Shown here one piece after another: positions 33,288 through 41,720 of a stretch of DNA of 48,276 nt; positions within the stretch are counted from its first letter, which is position 1, and every line of letters starts with the position of its first letter. The notes below the pieces were generated by a model. That model was given only the letters and a program-made list of their open reading frames with translations, ran no database searches and was not told where the DNA came from. The DNA is taken from NCBI GenBank assembly GCA_028351415.1, contig JAOMJV010000001.1, positions 104,898 to 153,173 on the forward strand, written 5' to 3'. Origin of the DNA: Candidatus Nitrosopumilus sp. GTDB lineage: Archaea; Thermoproteota; Nitrososphaeria; Nitrososphaerales; Nitrosopumilaceae. The position numbers were made by a program, and so were the translations under genes.

Positions 33288-34252
33288 CTCTGAAACAAAA
33301 ATTTGAAGGAATCTATGTTGATGATTCATTTAATCATATTGACATTGATAGTTTGATTTTTGATTGTGATGGTGTATTAATTGATATTACAAAATCATAT
33401 GATCAAACAATTATTACTACCGCAAAATATGTTTTAGAAACTTTAGCAAACATTAAAGATTCAATTGATATAGATTTTAAAATTATTGATGGATTCAAAT
33501 CTACCGGAGGATTTAATGATGAAGTTGATTTAACTTATGCTGCAATTCTTTCAATTATTGCTGCAAAAAAATTAAAAAAAAATCAAAATGAGTTTATTTT
33601 TACTGTTATAAAAAATTCTGATTCAACTGGTATAAAATCGGTTGAAAATTTTTTAAAAAACCAAGTTGATATTTCTAAAATTATTAATCAACTATCTTAT
33701 CCTGGTTCTCATAAAGAAAATATTTTGTATCAGATATTTGATCAATTATTTTATGGACCTGAACTTTATTTAAAATTATTTAAAACTAATTCAAAATTTT
33801 CTAGTTCTGGTTTAATTGAAAATGATGATGTGATTCTTAAAAGTGAATTATGCATAAAATTGCAAAAAAAATTTGGTAAACAAATTTCTATGGTTACTGG
33901 GAGAGGTAAAGAATCTGTCAGTTATTCTTTAAAAAATTTATTACAAAAATTTGATATACCAAATTCAGTATTTTTAGAAGATGAATCCAGAGATCTTGCA
34001 AAACCAAATCCTCAGGCACTTGTAAATTCTATTAATGGCATGAATAGTGAATCATGTTTGTATGTAGGTGATTCAATGGAGGATTTCATTATGGCTAAAA
34101 AGGCAACAATTTTAGGCAATAAAACTACTTTTTGTGGAATAATTGGAACTAGTAAAAATCCCCAGGAAAAATTGAAATTATTTGAAGAAAACGGAGCAAT
34201 TCTTGTTTTAGACTCTATTACTTTGCTACCAAAGGTATTAAATTTAGAATAA
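33284..34252 (+). CDS. HAD-superfamily phosphatase, candidate histidinol-phosphatase
   Basis: The 322-residue protein has all four HAD motifs: DSLIFDCDGVLID (nucleophile Asp27, Asp29), MVTGRG (Thr205), KPNPQA (Lys240) and YVGDSMEDFIMAKKA (Asp263, Asp267). About 150 residues form an unusually large cap. It lies between hisC and hisB and overlaps hisC by an ATGA, exactly where a histidinol-phosphate phosphatase would fit. No HisN, PHP-type HisJ or HisB-N domain is seen elsewhere in the operon. The role is inferred from position; the family is related to HAD subfamily IA proteins of unknown substrate. Confidence 0.75.
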   Translation: MTLKQKFEGIYVDDSFNHIDIDSLIFDCDGVLIDITKSYDQTIITTAKYVLETLANIKDSIDIDFKIIDGFKSTGGFNDEVDLTYAAILSIIAAKKLKKNQNEFIFTVIKNSDSTGIKSVENFLKNQVDISKIINQLSYPGSHKENILYQIFDQLFYGPELYLKLFKTNSKFSSSGLIENDDVILKSELCIKLQKKFGKQISMVTGRGKESVSYSLKNLLQKFDIPNSVFLEDESRDLAKPNPQALVNSINGMNSESCLYVGDSMEDFIMAKKATILGNKTTFCGIIGTSKNPQEKLKLFEENGAILVLDSITLLPKVLNLE

Positions 34253-34278
34253 ATAATATTAGATAATCTGTAAAGAAT

Positions 34279-34866
34279 ATGACTCCAAGAAAAACATCCA
34301 TTAATCGAAGTACCAAAGAAACTACAATTTTTGTATCTGTGAATCTTGACGGATCTGGAAATACTAGTGTTAAGACTGGAATTAATTTTATTGATCACTT
34401 GATCACATCTTTTGGCAAACATGGAATGATGGATCTAAAAGTCAATGCAAAATCAAATGACGGTATTGAGCATCACTTGATTGAAGATACTGCAATTACT
34501 ATTGGTCAGGCAATTGACAAAGCATTAAGCTCAAGAAGTGGAATAACTAGATTTAGCTATGCTTCAGTACCTATGGATGAATGTTTATCTGAAGCATCCA
34601 TTGATTTAGTAAAACGCCCATTTTCAAAATTAACTTTATTATTAAAACGAAATAAAACAGAAAATGTTTCCAAAGAAGATCTTGAGCACTTTTTTCAATC
34701 TCTACTTCAAAATCTGAACAGCTGCATTCACCTCACTGTAAAGTATGGCGATAATGATCACCACAAGGTTGAATCCGCAATTAAATCACTTGCTGTTGCA
34801 TTTAGAACTGCATCGTCATACGATAAAAAACAAAAAGGAATTCCAAGTACCAAAGGTTCAATGTAA
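34279..34866 (+). CDS. hisB: imidazoleglycerol-phosphate dehydratase
   Basis: The 195-residue single-domain HisB carries [20 protein letters not shown] and [18 protein letters not shown], the paired histidine/glutamate motifs that bind two Mn ions, plus [19 protein letters not shown] near the end. It dehydrates imidazoleglycerol phosphate. There is no fused phosphatase domain. It begins 26 bases after the HAD gene, the widest gap of the operon core, and its stop shares one base with the hisH ATG. Confidence 0.96.
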   Translation: MTPRKTSINRSTKETTIFVSVNLDGSGNTSVKTGINFIDHLITSFGKHGMMDLKVNAKSNDGIEHHLIEDTAITIGQAIDKALSSRSGITRFSYASVPMDECLSEASIDLVKRPFSKLTLLLKRNKTENVSKEDLEHFFQSLLQNLNSCIHLTVKYGDNDHHKVESAIKSLAVAFRTASSYDKKQKGIPSTKGSM

Positions 34867-35474
34867 TGGTTAGTGTAGCAATTTTTGACTATGGTGCTGG
34901 AAACATTTTCAGTCTCAAAAATTCCCTTGAGCAGGCAGGTGCTTCAGTAGATGTTATCACTTCTTTTGATAAACCTAATGTTTATTCTGGATTATTATTG
35001 CCTGGAGTGGGTAATTTTGATCCTGCAATAAAAAGTATAAATGAAAATTCAAAAACTAAATTTCAAGATTTTGTAAAGCAAAATACTCCTGTTTTAGGCA
35101 TCTGTCTTGGCATGGAAATGTTTTTTGAAAAAAGTGAAGAGGGTATTGAAAAAGGATTCAATGTAATTGATGGCGAGATAGTGGTTTTACCATCTACTGT
35201 AAAAGTGCCTCATATGGGGTGGAATAATTTAGAAATCAAAAGACCTGGAGTTATTTTAGAGGGGGTCAAAGATGATTCCTGGGTTTATTTTGTTCACTCT
35301 TATCGTGCACAACCAAAATTTAATGATGTAATAACTGCTGAATCCGATTACGGCGTTAAAATTCCTGCAGTTGTTGAGAAAAATAACTTCTTTGGAACTC
35401 AATTTCACCCTGAAAAGTCTGGAGATGTTGGAAAAATCATGATACAAAATTTTCTAAGCGTGTGTAAAAAATGA
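34866..35474 (+). CDS. hisH: imidazole glycerol phosphate synthase, glutaminase subunit
   Basis: The 202-residue class I amidotransferase has IFDYGAGNIFSLKNSLEQ, LLPGVGNFDPA, VLGICLGMEMFFEKSEEG with nucleophile Cys80, and GTQFHPEKSGDVG with the His-Glu pair. It supplies ammonia to HisF. It follows hisB directly and overlaps hisA by an ATGA. Confidence 0.96.
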   Translation: MVSVAIFDYGAGNIFSLKNSLEQAGASVDVITSFDKPNVYSGLLLPGVGNFDPAIKSINENSKTKFQDFVKQNTPVLGICLGMEMFFEKSEEGIEKGFNVIDGEIVVLPSTVKVPHMGWNNLEIKRPGVILEGVKDDSWVYFVHSYRAQPKFNDVITAESDYGVKIPAVVEKNNFFGTQFHPEKSGDVGKIMIQNFLSVCKK

Positions 35475-36178
35475 AAGTAATTCCTGCAATTGATCTTATG
35501 AACGGGCAAGTAGTTAGATTGTATAAAGGTGATCCCAACCAAAAAACAGTATACAGTGATGATCCAATCAGTATTATAAAAAAATGGGAAGATGCTGGCG
35601 CTGACATGATTCATCTTGTAGATTTAGATGCAACCTTGGGCCTGGGCTCTAATTTTGAATTAATTAAAAAAATTGTTTCCTCAGTCTCAGTACCTGTTGA
35701 AATTGCTGGCGGATTGCGCTCTGAATCATTAATACTTGAAGCTCTAAAAATTGTTGACAGAGTTGTAATTGGAACTTTTGCTTTCAAAGAACCAGAACTA
35801 TTACAAACATTACTAACCAAACTAGGCCCTGAAAAAATTGTTATTTCCGTTGATCATAAAGACGGAATTATTGTAACGCATGGCTGGCAGGATACTACTG
35901 ATATTTCCTTAATTGACTCGATGAAGGAATTTTTGCATGTTGGATTTACAGAATTTCTTTTAACCAATGTTAATCGTGACGGAACCTTGGAAGGACCAGA
36001 TTTAGAATTTCTTAAAGATGCATGTGATTTAAAAAATGCAAATGTAATTGCTAGTGGTGGAATTTCTAATGTTGACGATATTCCTAAAGTAAAACAAAGA
36101 AATGCATGGGGTGTTATTTTAGGCAAAGCACTTTATGAGAATAAAATTACAATTCAGGAGACCAAGAAATTAGCATGA
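35471..36178 (+). CDS. hisA: ProFAR isomerase (HisA)
   Basis: The 235-residue half-barrel-duplicated TIM barrel has [19 protein letters not shown] with catalytic Asp8, [10 protein letters not shown], and [20 protein letters not shown] with the second catalytic Asp (about 127). It isomerises the N-ribosyl aminoimidazole intermediate. It overlaps both hisH and hisF by four bases. The second barrel half reads [15 protein letters not shown], and length is normal. Confidence 0.95.
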   Translation: MKVIPAIDLMNGQVVRLYKGDPNQKTVYSDDPISIIKKWEDAGADMIHLVDLDATLGLGSNFELIKKIVSSVSVPVEIAGGLRSESLILEALKIVDRVVIGTFAFKEPELLQTLLTKLGPEKIVISVDHKDGIIVTHGWQDTTDISLIDSMKEFLHVGFTEFLLTNVNRDGTLEGPDLEFLKDACDLKNANVIASGGISNVDDIPKVKQRNAWGVILGKALYENKITIQETKKLA

Positions 36179-36978
36179 CCCTAACTAAAAGAATTATTCC
36201 TTGTTTAGATGTAAAAAATGGCAGAGTAGTTAAGGGCTTGAATTTTGAATCCATTAAGGACGCTGGAGATCCAGTTGAATTAGCTGCTAAATACAGCAAT
36301 GAGGGTGCTGATGAACTTGTATTTCTTGACATTACAGCTTCTGATGAACAACGAGAAACAATTAAGGAATTGGTTCGTAAGGTTGCATCTGTGATTAACA
36401 TTCCGTTTACTGTTGGCGGCGGCGTAAGATCAATTGACGATGCTCGAAACATTTTACTTAATGGCGCTGATAAAGTCGGGGTCAATACTGCGGCAATAAA
36501 AAATCCAGCACTGATTACCGAACTGATGACATTGTTTGGCAGGCAATGCGTTGTAGTTGCAATTGACGCAAAAAGAAATTATGACATCAAAGAAAATGTA
36601 AATATCTTTTCAGAAGATGACAAAAAATTCTGGTTTGAAGTTTTTATTTTTGGTGGAAAACAAGGAACTGGAATTGATGTAATTACGTGGGCAAAAGAAG
36701 CTGAAAAATCAGGTGCTGGAGAAATTCTACTTACTAGTATTGACGCTGATGGTACTAAAAATGGATATGATGTTTTACTTACAAAATCCATTGTTGACAA
36801 TGCATCTATACCCGTAATTGCATCTGGTGGATGCGGAAAACCCGAAGACATGGTGGATATTTTTGAAAAGTCAAATGTTGATGCTGCACTTGCAGCCTCA
36901 ATTTTTCACTATGAATCCCACGGAGTTACAGGTGTGAAATCTTTTCTTAAAGAGAAAAAAATCCCTGTAAGATTATAA
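36175..36978 (+). CDS. hisF: imidazole glycerol phosphate synthase, cyclase subunit
   Basis: The 267-residue TIM barrel has [19 protein letters not shown] (catalytic Asp11), [29 protein letters not shown] (second Asp), [17 protein letters not shown] and [14 protein letters not shown]. With HisH it forms imidazoleglycerol phosphate and AICAR. Its ATG overlaps the hisA stop. Confidence 0.96.
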   Translation: MTLTKRIIPCLDVKNGRVVKGLNFESIKDAGDPVELAAKYSNEGADELVFLDITASDEQRETIKELVRKVASVINIPFTVGGGVRSIDDARNILLNGADKVGVNTAAIKNPALITELMTLFGRQCVVVAIDAKRNYDIKENVNIFSEDDKKFWFEVFIFGGKQGTGIDVITWAKEAEKSGAGEILLTSIDADGTKNGYDVLLTKSIVDNASIPVIASGGCGKPEDMVDIFEKSNVDAALAASIFHYESHGVTGVKSFLKEKKIPVRL

Positions 36979-37001
36979 TATCTAGGCTGTATGCAGTGAT
37001 T

Positions 37002-37328
37002 ATGAAAAAGTCTGTTGATGAAATTGATTTTAAAAAAGGTGATGGTCTTGTGCCTGTAATTGTCCAGGATGCAAACACAAAAGATGTTCTTACTCTTGCT
37101 TATGCAAACAAGGAGTCTTTGGAACTGGCAAAAAAAACTGGTAATTCTTGGTTTTGGAGTCGCTCAAGAAATAAGCTTTGGATGAAGGGTGAAGAGTCTG
37201 GTAACACTCAGAAAATTAGAGAAATACTAGTTGACTGTGATTCCGATGCAATAATTTATCTTGTTGAACCATTAGGTCCTGCATGTCACACTGGTGAAAA
37301 AGTTTGTTTTCATCATGAATTAAAATAA
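37002..37328 (+). CDS. hisI: phosphoribosyl-AMP cyclohydrolase
   Basis: From ATG 37002 the protein has 108 residues with [50 protein letters not shown], the metal motif [13 protein letters not shown], and [12 protein letters not shown]. It opens the purine ring of PR-AMP. An in-frame GTG two codons earlier is possible. It is the last his gene, and the pyrophosphatase HisE, often fused to or next to HisI, is not present here. Confidence 0.94.
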   Translation: MKKSVDEIDFKKGDGLVPVIVQDANTKDVLTLAYANKESLELAKKTGNSWFWSRSRNKLWMKGEESGNTQKIREILVDCDSDAIIYLVEPLGPACHTGEKVCFHHELK

Positions 37329-37329
37329 T

Positions 37330-37845
37330 TTAGCAGACTGGTTCAAATGTTCTTTTATCCCATGAATTGGTTTGATTTAGTAATTCAAAATTTATATCTG
37401 CAAACTCTGTTCCAACAAATTTTACCATCCATGGACCTACAATTTCATTTGTCGAGCATATATTTTTTATTTCTGAAAGTTGTGGTTCAAAGTATAAATT
37501 AAATTGATTTTTTTGTTGTCCGTCATAATTAATTGTAAGATACTCTTTCCACATTGTACTATCTACTTGTCTAAAAAATATCATCTGTCCTTTTTGATTT
37601 TCAGATATATCTGATACACTTATGAAAATTTTGTCTCCTAAATTATATTGACTTTTATCTATTGAAAAAGGCCCTGATGTTACTCGTTCTCTTTCCCATC
37701 TTTCTTCTACTGTTTCTTCTACTGTTTCTTCTACTGTTTCTGTCACTTCTTCTTCTACCCCTTGATTTGAATTAACTAATATGACTGAACCAATTATTAC
37801 GATCCCAATAATTATAGAAATTATTATAATTTTTTTCATGTTCAT
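37330..37845 (-). CDS. membrane-anchored extracellular protein with acidic repeat stalk
   Basis: The 171-residue protein has an N-terminal hydrophobic anchor (about 5-24, IIIISIIIGIVIIGSVILV), an acidic repeated stalk (EETVEETVEETVEE, about 31-47), and a beta-rich domain (50-171) with DKSQYNLGDKIFISVSD. Two cysteines near the end could form a disulfide. The SxYxLGDxIxISV pattern is common in exported proteins of this archaeal group, probably an Ig-like fold. The function is unknown. It is divergent from thrC and convergent with hisI, with one base between their stops. Confidence 0.65.
   Translation of the reverse strand: MNMKKIIIISIIIGIVIIGSVILVNSNQGVEEEVTETVEETVEETVEERWERERVTSGPFSIDKSQYNLGDKIFISVSDISENQKGQMIFFRQVDSTMWKEYLTINYDGQQKNQFNLYFEPQLSEIKNICSTNEIVGPWMVKFVGTEFADINFELLNQTNSWDKRTFEPVC
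37705..37740. repeat. 12-bp tandem repeat, three exact copies
   Basis: The unit TTCTACTGTTTC is repeated exactly at 37705-37716, 37717-37728 and 37729-37740, in frame within the minus-strand gene. It encodes the VEET-type stalk repeat. Identical copies suggest replication slippage. Confidence 0.95.
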
Positions 37846-37885
37846 TGACTCTAAAAAAATGTCTAAAAAGTTTGCTATTGTTCAA

Positions 37886-37938
37886 TTTTATTATATTTTC
37901 ATGATCTGATTCATTCTCAAGTTTTATTATATTTTCAT
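37886..37938. repeat. 17-bp direct repeat in the thrC divergent intergenic region
   Basis: TTTTATTATATTTTCAT occurs at 37886-37902 and again at 37922-37938, a 36-base period. Each copy is preceded by TCAA, with one extra G in the second. The pair lies between the start of the anchored-protein gene and thrC and may carry promoter or operator sites. Confidence 0.75.
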
Positions 37939-37946
37939 AGACTAAA

Positions 37947-37974
37947 ATTAAGTATTACTTAATCTAATATTAGA
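37947..37974. promoter_or_regulatory. two adjoining dyads upstream of thrC
   Basis: ATTAAGT-ATT-ACTTAAT (37947-37963) is a perfect inverted repeat with a three-base A/T spacer. It is followed directly by the 12-base palindrome TCTAATATTAGA (37963-37974). A T-rich TATA-like element (about 37976-37984) comes next, which puts both dyads just upstream of the likely TATA box. They are candidate operators for an amino-acid-responsive regulator. Confidence 0.45.
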
Positions 37975-38008
37975 ATTTTTTATGTATCTTAGCAGGTAAT
38001 TATTGATC

Positions 38009-39220
38009 TTGGCTAGAACTTCATTACAATGTAGGGAGTGTAAAAAAGAATTTGAAACCGGTTTCAAGTATGTCTGTGATGACTGCTTTGGTCCATTAGA
38101 CGTCAAATATGACTTTCCAACTTTGAGAAAAGATACATTTTCTAATCGCGAACAGACCTACTGGCGATATTTTGAATTGCTTCCAATAGAGAATAAATCA
38201 AATATTGTTAATATTGGAGCTGGAATGACCCCACTTACTAAAGCTGATAATCTTGGAAAAAAATTAGGACTAAACAATCTTTACATAAAAAATGATTCTG
38301 TAAACCCTACATTCTCATTTAAAGATAGACCCGCTGGGGTTGCAATTTCAAAAGCAAAGGAACTTGGATTAACTGCAGTTGGTTGTGCATCAACTGGTAA
38401 TTTAGCATCTGCAACTGCAGCACATGCAGCTAAAGCCGGACTACCGTGCCATGTATTTGCACCAAGTAATATTGAGATGCCAAAAATTGCTCAAGCATTA
38501 TCTTATGGTGCAAATTACATTGCAGTTGATGGAACTTATGATGATGCAAATAGAATTGCAGCACAAATCGGTGATAGTAAGGGAATTGGTATAGTAAACA
38601 TTAACCTACGTTCACATTACGTTGAAGGCTCTAAAACATTTTCTTATGAAGTTGCAGAGCAGCTTGGTTGGGAAGTGCCTGATCAATTAATAGTTCCTGT
38701 TGGAAGTGGCGCAATGCTTAATGCAATTTGTAAGGGATTTGAAGAATTACAAACTGTTTCATTGTTAAATGATGTCTCCAATATGCATATGGTTGCAGCA
38801 CAACCGCATGGATGTGCACCTATAGTTGATGCTTTTAAGAAAAATTCTAAACAAGTAATTCCAGTCGAAAATCCGGATACAGTTGCTAAGAGTTTGGCAA
38901 TAGGTGATCCTGGAGATGGAAGATATGTTTTGAAAAGATTACAACAGTATAATGGATTTGCAGAAGAATGTAACAATAAAGAAATTTTAGATGCTATACT
39001 TCTTTTGGCTAAAACTGAGGGCATATTCACAGAACCTGCTGGGGGTGTAGCTATTTCTGTATTGCAAAAAATGGTTGAACAAGGCAAGATTGATAAAAAT
39101 GATAAAGTTGTATGCTATGTTACTGGTAACGGTCTGAAAGCAACCGAATCTATTATGCAAGTATTGCCGCAACCAACTGTATACAAACCAAACATTAATG
39201 AAATCTCCGAGGCGGTTTAA
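38009..39220 (+). CDS. thrC: threonine synthase
   Basis: From TTG 38009 the protein has 403 residues and begins MARTSLQCRECKKEF, a small C-x2-C...C-x2-C metal-binding-type head (with YVCDDCFGPLD). The PLP domain follows, with SFKDRPAGVAISKAKELG holding the PLP lysine, ASTGNLASATAAHAAKAGL and VGSGAMLNAICKGF. ThrC converts O-phosphohomoserine to threonine. A TTG two codons upstream (38003) is also open and lies five bases after an AGGT. The TATA position favours 38009. The threonine produced also feeds cobalamin side-chain synthesis. Confidence 0.92.
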   Translation: MARTSLQCRECKKEFETGFKYVCDDCFGPLDVKYDFPTLRKDTFSNREQTYWRYFELLPIENKSNIVNIGAGMTPLTKADNLGKKLGLNNLYIKNDSVNPTFSFKDRPAGVAISKAKELGLTAVGCASTGNLASATAAHAAKAGLPCHVFAPSNIEMPKIAQALSYGANYIAVDGTYDDANRIAAQIGDSKGIGIVNINLRSHYVEGSKTFSYEVAEQLGWEVPDQLIVPVGSGAMLNAICKGFEELQTVSLLNDVSNMHMVAAQPHGCAPIVDAFKKNSKQVIPVENPDTVAKSLAIGDPGDGRYVLKRLQQYNGFAEECNNKEILDAILLLAKTEGIFTEPAGGVAISVLQKMVEQGKIDKNDKVVCYVTGNGLKATESIMQVLPQPTVYKPNINEISEAV

Positions 39221-39224
39221 TAAT

Positions 39225-40547
39225 ATGGCAAATATTACATTTACAATTCCTTCCGTACTAAATGCAGGCGGTGGGGAGAAAAAAATTGAAATCTCTGCTA
39301 ATTCTCTACAGGATTCATTTGTAAAAATATCTGAACTTTTAGGTGATGACTTTAAGCGTCGAGTCTTAGAGGCTGATAACACGCCTCGTTCTTTGATTAA
39401 TATTTACATTAATGGTAAAAATGCCAAATTTTCCAGTGGCATGGAAACACCTCTAAAAGATGGTGATGACGTCTATATCTTACCTGCAGTTGCTGGAGGC
39501 TCTGAAGATTTATCCTCAAAAGAACTTGATAGATATTCCCGTCAAGTAATGCTTGAAGAAATTGGATACAACGGACAATTAAAATTAAAAAATTCCAAGG
39601 TTTGTGTTGTTGGAACTGGTGGATTGGGACACCCAATTATTACAAGATTAACTGCAATGGGTGTTGGTACATTAAGAATTATTGATAGGGATGTAATTGA
39701 ACTATCTAACTTGCATAGACAAACATTATTTGATGAAGATGATGTTGGACAAGTAAAAGTTGAGGTAGCCGCAAAAAAATTAAAAAAATTAAATTCTGAA
39801 TGTAACATTGAAGCTTTAACTGTTTCTGTTAATGATTATACTGCACTTGAAGTTGTAGAAGGATGCGATGTTGTAATTGATGCACTTGATTCAGTTAATG
39901 CAAGATATGCATTAAACAAAGCATGTGTTAAGTTTGGAATTCCATTTGTTACAGGTGCTGCAGTTGGAACATCAGGACAAGCATTTACAATTTTACCAAA
40001 AGAAAGTGCATGTTATTATTGCATGTTTCCAGAACTTGATGAAGATACAATGCCAACTTGTAGCATTGAAGGAGTACATCCATCAATTCTTTCTATCATG
40101 GGTGGAATAGAAGTTGCAGAAGCTGTAAAAATAATCACTGGAAAGAAACCAAATCTTTCAAATAGAATTTTACATATTGATTTAGAAAATTTAGATTTTA
40201 ACAGTACAAGAACATTTAGAGCTGATGAATGTCCTATTTGTGGAACTGGAAAATTAGAAGTTGTAGAAAAACAAGAATTAATTTTAGAAGAATTATGTGG
40301 GAGAAATAGAGGAAAGAGAACATACTCTATTACTCCAACTGATACTTTTGAACTTGATTCTGTAAGCGTTTCTGCAGTTGCAAAAGAAAAAGGATTTTTA
40401 GTTGAAAATTTAGGTGATTTGGGATTATCTATGAGAACAAATGATCTTTCTGTTAATTTTATGAAACGTGGTTCCGCTGTAGTTGTTGGATCAAAAGATG
40501 AGTCTGATGCTGTAATACTTTACAAAACTCTTCTATCTAGAATTTAG
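39225..40547 (+). CDS. ubiquitin-like (MoaD/ThiS) domain fused to E1-like ThiF/MoeB adenylyltransferase
   Basis: From ATG 39225 the protein has 440 residues in three parts. Residues 1-92 are a MoaD/ThiS beta-grasp domain ending in VYILPAVAGG, the diglycine of sulfur-carrier proteins. Residues 98-330 are an E1-like adenylyltransferase: RYSRQVMLEEIGYNGQ, GTGGLGHPI, IDRDVIELSNLHRQTLF, VIDALDSVNARY. CYYC (263-266) and CPIC (336-339) form a zinc site, and TCSIEG has the likely catalytic Cys279. Residues 355-440 form the extra C-terminal domain seen in several archaeal homologues. Such enzymes activate sulfur carriers for thiamine, molybdopterin or tRNA thiolation. The diglycine here is internal, so it needs cleavage or acts in cis. 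The start follows thrC by four bases. Confidence 0.85.
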   Translation: MANITFTIPSVLNAGGGEKKIEISANSLQDSFVKISELLGDDFKRRVLEADNTPRSLINIYINGKNAKFSSGMETPLKDGDDVYILPAVAGGSEDLSSKELDRYSRQVMLEEIGYNGQLKLKNSKVCVVGTGGLGHPIITRLTAMGVGTLRIIDRDVIELSNLHRQTLFDEDDVGQVKVEVAAKKLKKLNSECNIEALTVSVNDYTALEVVEGCDVVIDALDSVNARYALNKACVKFGIPFVTGAAVGTSGQAFTILPKESACYYCMFPELDEDTMPTCSIEGVHPSILSIMGGIEVAEAVKIITGKKPNLSNRILHIDLENLDFNSTRTFRADECPICGTGKLEVVEKQELILEELCGRNRGKRTYSITPTDTFELDSVSVSAVAKEKGFLVENLGDLGLSMRTNDLSVNFMKRGSAVVVGSKDESDAVILYKTLLSRI

Positions 40548-40625
40548 CCACAACATTTTTGAAAATTATATTAAAATCTAGCTATATTTGCAAAGATGTA
40601 AATTCATATTCTAATTTGTTTAAAG

Positions 40626-40643
40626 ATTTGTAAATTTACAAAT
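40626..40643. promoter_or_regulatory. 18-bp perfect palindrome upstream of the phosphosugar isomerase
   Basis: ATTTGTAAATTTACAAAT is a perfect palindrome ending one base before a TATA-like TTATATTG (40645-40652), which is placed for transcription starting at the TTG 40673. It contains TTGTAA and TTACAA with a two-base spacer, the same half-sites as the dyad before lrp at 5233. Confidence 0.55.
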
Positions 40644-40672
40644 TGTTATATTGTTTTTGAATATCTAAAATC

Positions 40673-41686
40673 TTGTTGTTAGATATTGAAAAAATGAATA
40701 AGATTGATAGTAAAGGTATGTACAAAATTTATGATAGGTGGCCTGAAATTGCAAAGGAGGCATTTGAATCTAATTTAGAGTCAGTAGATTTTAAAAATAT
40801 TGATCACATAGTTTTTGTTGGAATGGGAGGTTCTGGTGCAATAGGCGATTTATTTGCATCAATTTTATCAAAAACTAATATTCATGTATCACTAGTGAAA
40901 GGTTATCTTTTACCAAATACTGTTGATAAAAACACTTTGATAGTTACAACAAGTGTTTCTGGTAATACAATAGAAACTTTGACAGTACTTGATTCAGCTA
41001 AAAAACTTGATTGTAACATAATTGCATTTTCTTCAGGTGGAAAAATGGAAGAATATTGTAATAAACATCAAATAAATTTTAAAAAAATTGATTTAATTCA
41101 TTCACCTAGAACATCCTTTCTAAAATTTTCTTTGTCTATAATGAATATATTAAATTCAATTTTACCAATTGAAAAAAGTCATGTAATTGAAACAATAAAT
41201 GAATTAACGAAAATTCGAAATTTAATAAATTCCCAAAATATTTCAGATTCAAATCTTGCACTTAATTTAGCAAATTTTATTTCAGGAATTCCTCTAATTT
41301 ATTATCCCTATGGTTTACAATCATCTGCAACTAGATTCAAATCATCCATTCAAGAGAATGCAAAAACTCATGCTATCATTGAAGATGTAGTTGAGGCATG
41401 TCATAATGGAATAGTTGCATGGGAAAAATCATCATCAATTCAACCTATTTTATTGAGAGGATATGACGATTATACAAAAACTAAAGAAAGATTTGAAATT
41501 ATTAAAGAATTTTTTGGTCAGAATAATATTCAATACAAAGAGATTAACTCAGTATCAGGAAATATCCTGACTAAACTAATGACGTTAACTTATCTCCTTG
41601 ACTATTCATCAATATATCGTGCAGTTTTATCTGGAATTGATCCCTCCCCTGTTTCTTCTATAAATTTTATAAAAAGCAAGATCTGA
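40673..41686 (+). CDS. bifunctional phosphoglucose/phosphomannose isomerase (SIS domain)
   Basis: The 337-residue protein has two SIS subdomains. The first shows FVGMGGSGAIGDLFASIL and VTTSVSGNTIETLTVLDSA. The second shows LIYYPYGLQSSATRFKSSIQ followed by ENAKTHAI and DVVEACHNGIVAWE, with the Glu and His used in proton transfer by the archaeal PGI/PMI family. It interconverts glucose-6-, fructose-6- and mannose-6-phosphate. The start is TTG (two in a row, 40673 and 40676), consistent with a leaderless transcript from the TATA at 40645. It could supply mannose-6-phosphate for the glycan genes that follow. Confidence 0.85.
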   Translation: MLLDIEKMNKIDSKGMYKIYDRWPEIAKEAFESNLESVDFKNIDHIVFVGMGGSGAIGDLFASILSKTNIHVSLVKGYLLPNTVDKNTLIVTTSVSGNTIETLTVLDSAKKLDCNIIAFSSGGKMEEYCNKHQINFKKIDLIHSPRTSFLKFSLSIMNILNSILPIEKSHVIETINELTKIRNLINSQNISDSNLALNLANFISGIPLIYYPYGLQSSATRFKSSIQENAKTHAIIEDVVEACHNGIVAWEKSSSIQPILLRGYDDYTKTKERFEIIKEFFGQNNIQYKEINSVSGNILTKLMTLTYLLDYSSIYRAVLSGIDPSPVSSINFIKSKI

Positions 41687-41720
41687 AGATTTTTGTTCTT
41701 GATATTTTATCATTAATGAT

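Noticed and set aside
39409-39636. Minus-strand frame inside the Ubl-E1 fusion
   Set aside because: Shadow frame; the plus strand encodes continuous conserved motifs across it.
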